The position numbers and the translations under genes were made by a program. The notes under the pieces were generated by a model, which worked only from the letters and a program-made list of their open reading frames with translations, was not told the DNA's origin and searched no databases. Positions 1-5,035 of a stretch of 5,035 nucleotides of DNA are shown here, in pieces (positions within the stretch are counted from its first letter, which is position 1; each line of letters opens with the position of its first letter). Source of the stretch: Flavobacteriales bacterium. Its GTDB lineage: Bacteria > Bacteroidota > Bacteroidia > Flavobacteriales_D > Sanyastnellaceae. The stretch spans positions 1 through 5,035 of the forward strand of contig JAPKBK010000139.1 in assembly GCA_028823435.1 (NCBI GenBank), given 5' to 3'.

Positions 1-629
1 TTGGCGGCACCTTCGATCCGGATCGCCATGACAATTCCTGGTACCACTTCGAGGCAGCAGGGATGAGCTTCCTGATTGTTGCTCTTGAATGCAAACCGCG
101 CGATGAAGTGCTGGATTGGGCAAACAAAATCGTCTCGGGGCACCCTGACCACCGAGTCATTGTCCTGACGCACGCCTATATGAACGCGAGCAAGTCGAGA
201 AATACCGGGGGAATGAAGGCCAAAGGCAACACCGGCGAGCAGACGTGGCAAAAGTTGGTCAGGAAGCACAAGAACATCTTCATGGTTCTCTGCGGTCACC
301 ACACTGGAGAGGCCGTTCGCACAGACGCCGGAGATCACGGCAACCAGGTTCACCAGATCTTGTGCGACTATCAGCACCTCAATAACGGGGGAGAATCATG
401 GTTGCGTTACATGGTCTTCAAACCGGAGGCGAACAAGATCAGCATCTACACCTACAACCCCGCACTCGACAAATTCAAAAACGGTCCTTCCAGCAGGTTC
501 GATCTGGACTATCCAATGGCGCCGCCCTCGACGGTTCCTGGAATCACGCGACCTGGTGCTGGCAATGATGTAAAAAAGGAGGCCGAATCTCCTGCAGGCG
601 ACGACCAAAAGGCCGCGCCTGAGGAGTAA
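1..629 (+). CDS. Calcineurin-like metallophosphoesterase, C-terminal part (5' end outside window)
   Basis: The reading frame is already open at position 3, so the gene begins left of the window; ATG 63 is internal, because the 20 codons before it (GGTFDPDRHDNSWYHFEAAG) read as continuous protein. Two late metal-site motifs of the metallophosphoesterase fold are visible: a strand ending in VIVLTHAYM (His at 171-173) and, about 40 residues later, VLCGHHTGEAVR (His at 297-302), the counterpart of the family GHxH motif. The earlier Asp/Asn metal ligands would lie upstream, out of view. A beta-rich segment follows (YMVFKPEANKISIYTYNP), then a Pro/Ala/Glu-rich hydrophilic tail of about 30 residues, probably disordered. 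Family members hydrolyse phosphomono- or diesters with two metal ions; the substrate cannot be told here, and no signal peptide is visible because the N-terminus is missing. It is richer in G+C than the genes from 1057 onward and probably belongs to the older flanking chromosome. The fold is fairly secure, the substrate unknown. Confidence 0.85.
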   Translation, partial: GGTFDPDRHDNSWYHFEAAGMSFLIVALECKPRDEVLDWANKIVSGHPDHRVIVLTHAYMNASKSRNTGGMKAKGNTGEQTWQKLVRKHKNIFMVLCGHHTGEAVRTDAGDHGNQVHQILCDYQHLNNGGESWLRYMVFKPEANKISIYTYNPALDKFKNGPSSRFDLDYPMAPPSTVPGITRPGAGNDVKKEAESPAGDDQKAAPEE

Positions 630-665
630 CCTTCGCCACGGACAAGCACTGGCATTAGCCCGCAG

Positions 666-770
666 CTATTTCTTGGGAGCCGGGACTTTGCCCATTTTTG
701 GAACAGGCTTGCCCTGGGCGTGGGCTTCGATCCCCAATGCTTTCAGCGAAGCAGGTTCCCATGTCGCAAT
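666..770 (-). pseudogene. Orphaned C-terminal fragment of a minus-strand gene, family not recognised
   Basis: Read on the minus strand, 770 down to 669 gives 34 sense codons ending at a TAG (complement of 666-668). The product includes WEPASLKALGIEAHAQGK and ends in KVPAPKK. It reads like real protein, with GC-rich third positions like the gene at 1-629 and a Pro/Lys-rich end typical of a C-terminus. The frame is closed upstream by a TAA (complement of 771-773) and has no start codon near its beginning, so this is the tail of a longer gene whose 5' part has been lost or displaced. It lies tail-to-tail with the metallophosphoesterase gene, 36 bases from its stop. I cannot assign a family from 34 residues. 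The alternative is a chance short open frame; the protein-like composition argues against this but does not prove it. Confidence 0.45.
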
Positions 771-822
771 TTACCACAAAGAAGTCGTTATACTCCTAGT
801 TTCATTGCGCTGCCTCATGTTT

Positions 823-845
823 ACTTGAAAAGTTGATTTTGAAGT
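823..845. repeat. Imperfect AT-rich inverted repeat
   Basis: ACTTGAAAA (823-831) and TTTTGAAGT (837-845) can pair over nine positions with one G-G mismatch around a five-base loop, GTTGA. The stem is almost all A-T and is followed by no T run, so it is a poor terminator candidate. It could be a protein-binding site or simply chance. Confidence 0.2.
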
Positions 846-893
846 CACCCCCCTGGGTACCCCGTCAACGGTGCCTCCCAAGCTCCTCACCCC

Positions 894-962
894 AAAAGCA
901 AATTCCTAGCAGCAGCAGCCCCGACCGACAGGCGACAGCGGGACTGAAAAGCAATTTCCTAG
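894..962. repeat. Short direct repeat pair, AAAAGCAA(A/T)TTCCTAG
   Basis: AAAAGCAAATTCCTAG at 894-909 recurs as AAAAGCAATTTCCTAG at 947-962, matching at 15 of 16 bases with starts 53 bases apart. A degenerate third piece, AATTTTCCT, follows at 964-972. The spacing is close to five helical turns. The pair may be a binding-site repeat upstream of the DUF1552 gene or the trace of a small duplication. It is not seen in the short gap before the second cassette (4784-4792). Confidence 0.35.
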
Positions 963-991
963 TAATTTTCCTGACATAGGCTTGAATAGCC

Positions 992-1056
992 CATGTCATT
1001 ATAGGCGTTCATTTTCATTATTTCAGGAAACAAAACGTCAAAATAAATTCAAAAAA
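992..1056 (+). promoter_or_regulatory. Conserved cassette leader, copy 1
   Basis: These 65 bases before the DUF1552 start match 4793-4856 with eight substitutions and one single-base indel by hand alignment. They include an unbroken identical core, TTCATTTTCATTATTTCAG (1009-1027). Similarity begins abruptly at CATGT, inside the gap, so the leader is part of the duplicated unit. The downstream half is very A-rich and has no Shine-Dalgarno motif, so translation probably relies on an unstructured A-rich leader. ATTATA (998-1003) may belong to a -10 box, with weak support. A promoter role is inferred from conservation and position. Confidence 0.45.
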
Positions 1057-1235
1057 ATGCGAAGAAGAAATTTTTTAAGATCCGCCGGCTGTACCCTGAT
1101 GTTGCCGGCTTTGGAAACCTTTGGTCAAGAGGCCAAGGGTGATGATTCTGTGAAAGCCAATCGTTTGTTTTGTATGAACATCGGGAATGGCATGTGTTCT
1201 GACAACTTTCCGACCTCTACGGGTAAGGACTATCA
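992..1235 (+). repeat. Tandem cassette duplication, visible part of copy 1
   Basis: This segment (leader plus the first 59 codons of the DUF1552 gene) matches 4793-5035 at about 89% by hand count: roughly 26 substitutions and one indel in 244 positions. The right limit is set by the window edge, not by loss of similarity, so the true repeat is longer. The period between copies is about 3.8 kb, the length of one complete DUF1552 plus cytochrome cassette. Confidence 0.9.
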
Positions 1236-2283
1236 GAGCACTTCCACTTTCAAACCACTGGAACATCTTAAAAAGGATTTCACGCTTTGCACTAATTTGA
1301 GAAACTATGGGAATCATTTCGACACCATGTATGCCTTTGCTGAATATGCTGACCATAGCAGTCCCGAACTGATTAGGGATTCGGTAGACGAAATCGCTGC
1401 CTCTCATCTTGGTTACGACACGCGTATTAGAAACTTGGTCGTTGAACAGAGGAATTCAGTTGGGATCTCATGGAAGGGTGGTTTGGCCATTTCTCCGATC
1501 ACGAATAGTCAGGTATTGTTCCAAAAAATATTTGGGCAAGTAGACAGGGGAAAACGGGCGGAATTGCTGGAGCTTAAAAAATCCATGTTGGACGCTACCA
1601 GAAAACAAGCGAAGCGTTTGAGCAATAATGTTTCCAAGGAAGACGGGGTCAAATTGGATGAGTACTTTTCCAGTTTGCGTGAATCTGAAAAGTCGATCCA
1701 AAGATCTGAACGCTGGTTGAGTAAAAAGCAGGTAGAGGTACCATTCCCTGAAAACGTAAAATTCGACACGCAGGGGTGTACTGAGTATCTGCAAAAGATT
1801 TTAACAGACACGACTTTTAATGAACGTTCAACTTATCTAGATTTGCTCTTTCTGGCATTCAAATATGACATCACGCGAGTGGCCAATGTGTATAGTGAAT
1901 GGAATTGGCGTGGGCATCATACTGATTCACACCAAGTTCAGAACAAGGAGGGCTACGTTAAAACCCTCGAGGCAGACCAAGCCTACATGATGCAAACCGC
2001 GCGCTTTTTAGATAAACTCAAATCGACTAAGACAAAAGCTGGCGGAACCTTACTGGATCAGACGGTTTGTTTGATCACCAGTTCTCTGAGTATCAGTAAG
2101 GAAGAAGGCCCTCACGGCTATAAAAATAACCCTGTGATTGTCGCCGGCGGCGGCTTTGACCATAATAAACATATTAAGTTTAATGGTACAGATAACCGTA
2201 ACAATGTCTACCTCGCAGCATTACAACACTTAGGCTGCGAAATCGATAGTTTCGCCACCAGCAGTGCATCCGCCAACCTTTAA
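1057..2283 (+). CDS. Secreted DUF1552 (HXXSHH family) protein, first copy
   Basis: The product is 408 residues, a normal length for DUF1552 (PF07586). It starts MRRRNFLRSAG followed by a short hydrophobic stretch ending near LETFG, a twin-arginine type export signal typical of the family. Family landmarks follow in order: ANRLFCMNIGNGM (about 34-46), the FKPLEHLKKDFTLCTNL segment, VDEIAASHLG, ISWKGG, GHHTDSHQ (His287, His288, Ser291, His292), the AGGTLLDQTV and VIVAGGGFDH stretches, and the closing IDSFATSSASANL (Asp397-Phe399). The last position of the HXXSHH motif appears to be Gln293. ATG 1057 is chosen over an in-frame TTG at 982 because the signal begins here and the paralogue at 4857 has a stop at 4797-4799 and no start between. 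The upstream sequences also differ by a frame-breaking indel. The cytochrome gene follows by ten bases, so the two are probably one operon. The family's activity is unknown to me; a periplasmic role with its cytochrome partner is inferred. Confidence 0.93.
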   Translation: MRRRNFLRSAGCTLMLPALETFGQEAKGDDSVKANRLFCMNIGNGMCSDNFPTSTGKDYQSTSTFKPLEHLKKDFTLCTNLRNYGNHFDTMYAFAEYADHSSPELIRDSVDEIAASHLGYDTRIRNLVVEQRNSVGISWKGGLAISPITNSQVLFQKIFGQVDRGKRAELLELKKSMLDATRKQAKRLSNNVSKEDGVKLDEYFSSLRESEKSIQRSERWLSKKQVEVPFPENVKFDTQGCTEYLQKILTDTTFNERSTYLDLLFLAFKYDITRVANVYSEWNWRGHHTDSHQVQNKEGYVKTLEADQAYMMQTARFLDKLKSTKTKAGGTLLDQTVCLITSSLSISKEEGPHGYKNNPVIVAGGGFDHNKHIKFNGTDNRNNVYLAALQHLGCEIDSFATSSASANL

Positions 2284-2286
2284 GGA
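2282..2286 (+). promoter_or_regulatory. Ribosome binding site for the cytochrome gene
   Basis: AAGGA overlaps the DUF1552 stop codon and lies seven bases before ATG 2294. It favours this start over ATG 2264, which lies inside the upstream gene. This is the only good Shine-Dalgarno match before a start in the window; the DUF1552 starts have none. It suggests that the second gene of the pair is translated by reinitiation or coupling. Confidence 0.6.
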
Positions 2287-2293
2287 TCAATCG

Positions 2294-4783
2294 ATGAGAC
2301 GCTTGTGTCTAACGTTACTGGTGTGGACTTTGGTCTCCGTTGCGAATGGTGTTGAAAACAAGACCGAGTTCGACCTCAATAAAACCTTCTTAACAACTTA
2401 CTGTGTCAGTTGTCATGGCAATGAGAAAAGTAAGGGCGATCATAATTTTGAAAATTTCAGTGACAAAGACTGGAATAATCAAGAATTACTCGATGAGCTC
2501 TTAATGGTGGTCGAAGAAGAAGAAATGCCACCCAAAAAAGCCAAGGAGAAACCTTCCGCTGAGGATCTGGCTGCTTTTGAAAAGCGTTTGGCCAAACAGT
2601 ACCTAACAATCAAATCAACGTTGCCCGGCGTTCTCAAACGTTTGAATCGTGCTGAATATGAGAACACCATCAATGATGTCTTCTTCACGACGTTTAAAGT
2701 TAAAACCACCTTACCTGTGGACAACACCAGAGATGGCTTTGACAACCAAGGAAATAATCTTTTCATGTCACCCTATGCCATGGACAGCTATTTTCGATCC
2801 GCTTCAGAAATTGCTGAGAAGGTCGTGGGTGAGATGCCCATGGCTTCTACGAGCGTTTATAGTTGGAAAAAGAGTAATATTCGCAGAATAAACACATTTA
2901 AGGACGATGTTAACGGTCAATCGAATGACAGATTGATGATCGAAGGGTCTGTTATATCCGGTGCGATTGGATTCGGAGATGATGTGAGACTGTCCGGTCA
3001 TTATGACGTAAAGATCAACGGGCATTTTACTTTCTATGATCCCGATTCTAAGAAACGAGATTTCAACATCAAAGCTGATGTCGGCAAAAAAAATGAACGT
3101 TTAAATATCTTTTGCCGTATTGGAGACACTCACAAGAAGAAAACTGTGAGTTCTCAAGAGTTCTTGCTTAGTGAAAAAGTAAGGGTCTATTTGGGATATG
3201 GAGCGAACTTTACCATCACAAGCCACAATCATTTTATTAAATTGCCAAAAGACCTGAGTGCACTCACACGTCTACCGCCATTTCCGAGCGATAAAAAGTT
3301 AAACTCCCTTCCAAGAACGCTCTTACACTTTGTATCGGCTGATGTCACTGGACCATTATATGAGAGCTGGCCTCCCAAAAATGCTTTTTATAACACATAC
3401 TATAAAGATCTAAAAGGCAGTGATCCGCATAAGCAATACCAACAATTTATCAGAAATATTGCCCTCAAACTCTTTCGTAGACCGGTGAGTAACACTGAGA
3501 TGCAAGACTATTTCGATATCGCGAAAAAGAGCTATGAAAAAGATAAAAATGTCTTCAATGCCGTGCAAGCAGCCTTGAAGATCATGCTCTGCTCACCAAG
3601 TTTCTTGTACAAGTACGAAGGTAATACAGTGGAACTTGATGATTATGCGATTGCCTCCAGGATGTCTTACTTTCTGTGGAACTCCCTTCCAGATGATCGT
3701 TTGATGAAGTTCGCATCTGAAGGCAAATTAGGGGATTCAGGGATTCGTTCTACTGAAGCCTTAAGGATGCTACAAGATCCTAAGTCGCAGCGCTTTGTTG
3801 CTGATTTTACCACCCAGTGGCTCGAGCTTCATAAAATTGATATCGTCAATCCGAGCGGCGATCTCCTCAGACATAATTTTTTGGCTGGCAGGCGTGACGG
3901 TGCATATAGATATATACGCCTTAAACCCTTCTTGGGGCAGGAAAGTATTGAGTTCTTTAAATTGATTTTGAATGAGAACTTAAGCCTGACCAATTTCATC
4001 GATTCAGATTTTGTTGTGATCAATGAATCATTGAATCTAATTTATCAACTTAAAGACGATGATAAAAGTATCTTTCATAAAGACGCGGACAAAAAGGCCT
4101 TTATAAAAGTAGAGCTCGATAAAGATTCTCACCGTGGGGGCCTTCTAACACAAGCAGGCATGTTAATGATGACCACCAATGGGGAATTCACCAACCCTTT
4201 CTATCGTGGTGCCTGGGTCGCGAAAAGTATCTATGGACACGAATTAACAGTCCCTGCCAATCTTGAAATAGGAACCCTAAAAGCGCCAACGGAGACATTC
4301 ACTATTAAAGACACTATTAAAGAGCACCGTAAGAATCCGCAATGTGCTTCCTGTCACAGCAGGATGGACCCTTTTGGTCTGGCCCTGGAGAACTTTGATG
4401 TCTTTGGCAGGTATCGTGAGAGTTATCAGAAGGATGTCGTGACTAAAGTACCTTACGAAGGGAAGGAAGGTAGTACAGTGCTTAAGAAAGAACGCATCAC
4501 TCACAAGTATGTTGACACAACGAAGGTAGAGTCTGACACGGTTCACCGTGATGGTCGTGCCATCAATGGCATTGAAGGTCTTAAAAAACTGATGCTAGAA
4601 GACAAAGATAAAATCGCCAAGAACCTACTCACGAAGCTTTCACAGTATGCGATGGGACGGAAGATGGACTATGCTGATTCTGACATGATTCATCGTCTTT
4701 TAGAAGGGTCAAAGAAGAACGATTATAAATTTCGTGATTTGATTGTCAGCATCATTGCTGATGAGTCATTCACAAAACGCTAA
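2294..4783 (+). CDS. Secreted di-haem planctomycete-type cytochrome (DUF1587/1595/1592/1588/1585)
   Basis: The product is 829 residues. MRRLCLTLLVWTLVSVANG is a Sec-type signal peptide. A cytochrome c-like (PSCyt1) domain follows, with haem motif CVSCH (37-41) and the family EMPPKK (Met78). DUF1587 begins near LKRLNRAEYENT (about 115-125). A beta-rich middle region (about 185-345) ends in the recognisable GPLYESWPP. DUF1595 spans about 375-443 (FRRPVS, FLYKYEG). DUF1592 spans about 447-585 (SRMSYFLW at 455-462, IDSDFVVINE near 569). DUF1588 spans about 613-715 (HRGGLLTQAG, then second haem motif CASCH at 684-688 and RMDPFGLALENFD). DUF1585 fills 755-828 (DGRAINGIEGLK, YAMGRKMDYAD). The order and both haem sites are intact, so it looks functional. 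It should act outside the cytoplasm, passing electrons in a reaction involving the DUF1552 partner; the substrate is unknown. ATG 2294 is preferred to 2264 because of the signal peptide and the AAGGA site. The middle region is Lys-rich and the least recognisable part. Confidence 0.93.
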   Translation: MRRLCLTLLVWTLVSVANGVENKTEFDLNKTFLTTYCVSCHGNEKSKGDHNFENFSDKDWNNQELLDELLMVVEEEEMPPKKAKEKPSAEDLAAFEKRLAKQYLTIKSTLPGVLKRLNRAEYENTINDVFFTTFKVKTTLPVDNTRDGFDNQGNNLFMSPYAMDSYFRSASEIAEKVVGEMPMASTSVYSWKKSNIRRINTFKDDVNGQSNDRLMIEGSVISGAIGFGDDVRLSGHYDVKINGHFTFYDPDSKKRDFNIKADVGKKNERLNIFCRIGDTHKKKTVSSQEFLLSEKVRVYLGYGANFTITSHNHFIKLPKDLSALTRLPPFPSDKKLNSLPRTLLHFVSADVTGPLYESWPPKNAFYNTYYKDLKGSDPHKQYQQFIRNIALKLFRRPVSNTEMQDYFDIAKKSYEKDKNVFNAVQAALKIMLCSPSFLYKYEGNTVELDDYAIASRMSYFLWNSLPDDRLMKFASEGKLGDSGIRSTEALRMLQDPKSQRFVADFTTQWLELHKIDIVNPSGDLLRHNFLAGRRDGAYRYIRLKPFLGQESIEFFKLILNENLSLTNFIDSDFVVINESLNLIYQLKDDDKSIFHKDADKKAFIKVELDKDSHRGGLLTQAGMLMMTTNGEFTNPFYRGAWVAKSIYGHELTVPANLEIGTLKAPTETFTIKDTIKEHRKNPQCASCHSRMDPFGLALENFDVFGRYRESYQKDVVTKVPYEGKEGSTVLKKERITHKYVDTTKVESDTVHRDGRAINGIEGLKKLMLEDKDKIAKNLLTKLSQYAMGRKMDYADSDMIHRLLEGSKKNDYKFRDLIVSIIADESFTKR

Positions 4784-4856
4784 TCTAAGTCACATGTAAT
4801 TATCGGCTTTCATTTTCATTATTTCAGAAATAAAATATCAAAAGAAATTCAATAAA
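4784..4856 (+). promoter_or_regulatory. Inter-cassette gap with conserved leader, copy 2
   Basis: Only 73 bases separate the cytochrome stop from the next DUF1552 start. The last 64 (4793-4856) are the second copy of the leader found at 992-1056, including the identical 19-base core at 4810-4828. No hairpin with a T run is visible, so there is no evident terminator between cassettes, and read-through from the first cassette is possible alongside any promoter in the leader. There is no Shine-Dalgarno motif. Confidence 0.45.
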
Positions 4857-5035
4857 ATGCTGAGAAGAAATTTTTTAAGATCCGCCGGCTGTACCCTTAT
4901 GTTGCCGGCTTTGGAAAGCTTTGGTCAAGGGGCCAAAGGCGATGATGCGGTGAAAGCGAATCGTTTGTTTTGTATGAACATTGGCAACGGCATGTGTTCT
5001 GACAACTACCCGACGTCGACGGGCAAGGACTATCA
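4793..5035 (+). repeat. Tandem cassette duplication, visible part of copy 2
   Basis: This is the counterpart of 992-1235, in the same orientation and cut by the right edge. Similarity starts sharply at CATGT in both copies; the bases just before it (985-991 and 4786-4792) do not align well. This places the left end of the duplicated unit at the leader and within ten bases of the preceding stop codon. In the coding part about 18 of 179 bases differ but only five of 59 residues change. Confidence 0.9.
4857..5035 (+). CDS. Secreted DUF1552 (HXXSHH family) protein, second copy, N-terminal part
   Basis: Fifty-nine codons are visible before the window ends. They match the N-terminus of the product at 1057-2283 except for R2L, T21S, E25G, S31A and F51Y. 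The twin-arginine core RRNFLRSAG and the hydrophobic stretch are kept, as is the ANRLFCMNIGNGM segment. Most of the other base differences are synonymous, so both copies seem to have been under selection for protein sequence since they split. The start is well fixed: the frame has a stop at 4797-4799 and no other usable start before ATG 4857. A second cytochrome gene is expected downstream by analogy, outside the window. Whether this copy is intact cannot be judged from here. Confidence 0.9.
   Translation, partial: MLRRNFLRSAGCTLMLPALESFGQGAKGDDAVKANRLFCMNIGNGMCSDNYPTSTGKDY

Larger units (their letters stand above)
771..991. other. Non-coding gap between the gene remnant and the first cassette
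   Basis: No convincing coding frame is seen here on either strand. The stretch is patchy in composition: AT-rich around 780-845, then C-rich with short C runs (for example 847-852 and 861-864), then mixed. It holds a weak hairpin and a pair of direct repeats, both listed separately. No tRNA, insertion-sequence ends or integrase site could be recognised. CTGACA (971-976) resembles a -35 box, but no well-spaced -10 box is convincing. It separates two regions of different base composition and may contain the scar of an insertion. Confidence 0.5.

Noticed and set aside
63..65. ATG 63 as the true start of the metallophosphoesterase
   Set aside because: The frame is open to the window edge with protein-like sequence before it, and the early metal-binding motifs would be missing from a protein starting here.
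823..845. Hairpin as a rho-independent terminator
   Set aside because: The stem is nearly all A-T with a mismatch and is not followed by a T run on either strand.
982..1056. N-terminal extension of the DUF1552 gene from TTG 982
   Set aside because: The second copy lacks any such extension, the leaders differ by a frame-breaking indel, and the export signal begins at ATG 1057.
1075..1811. Minus-strand open frames of about 100-110 codons inside the DUF1552 gene
   Set aside because: They lie opposite a well-supported gene, overlap each other in different frames, and show no recognisable domain, so they are shadows.
2264..2293. Earlier ATG start of the cytochrome gene overlapping the DUF1552 end
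   Set aside because: It would place ten extra polar residues before the signal peptide and lacks a ribosome site as good as the AAGGA before ATG 2294.
2479..4546. Several 64-95-codon frames inside the cytochrome gene on both strands
   Set aside because: All overlap a frame with conserved domains throughout, and their translations are Ser/Arg/Leu-rich without motifs.
992..5035. The two repeat copies as ends of a transposon
   Set aside because: They are direct repeats that continue into coding sequence, with no transposase and no terminal inverted repeats in the window; gene-cassette duplication explains them better.

Overview
The window looks like accessory DNA from a member of the Planctomycetota/Verrucomicrobiota/Lentisphaerota (PVC) group. 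The evidence is a DUF1552 protein (Pfam PF07586, the HXXSHH family) encoded directly upstream of a large secreted cytochrome with the DUF1587-DUF1595-DUF1592-DUF1588-DUF1585 architecture. These two families are greatly expanded and usually paired in that group. The species cannot be named from this window.

Layout, left to right: (1) positions 1-629 hold the 3' part of a plus-strand calcineurin-like metallophosphoesterase gene, relatively GC-rich and cut by the left edge. (2) Positions 666-770 on the minus strand look like the orphaned last 34 codons of a convergent gene whose upstream part is missing. (3) Positions 771-991 are non-coding, with a short direct repeat and a weak AT hairpin. (4) A conserved leader (992-1056) precedes a DUF1552 gene (1057-2283). 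(5) Ten bases later comes a di-haem DUF1592-type cytochrome gene (2294-4783). (6) Nine bases after that gene the same leader recurs (4793-4856), followed by the start of a second DUF1552 gene (4857 to the right edge). By hand alignment it is about 89% identical to the first copy.

The main observation is therefore a tandem array of [leader - DUF1552 - multidomain cytochrome] cassettes, of which one complete unit and the start of another are visible. It lies beside a decayed convergent gene and a clear change in base composition, which suggests that the array arrived or expanded by insertion near position 770. Both cassette proteins carry export signals: Tat-like on DUF1552 and a Sec-type hydrophobic segment on the cytochrome. 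They probably work together outside the cytoplasm. Their biochemical role is not established to my knowledge, and a role in oxidative processing of polymers or in electron transfer would be inference.
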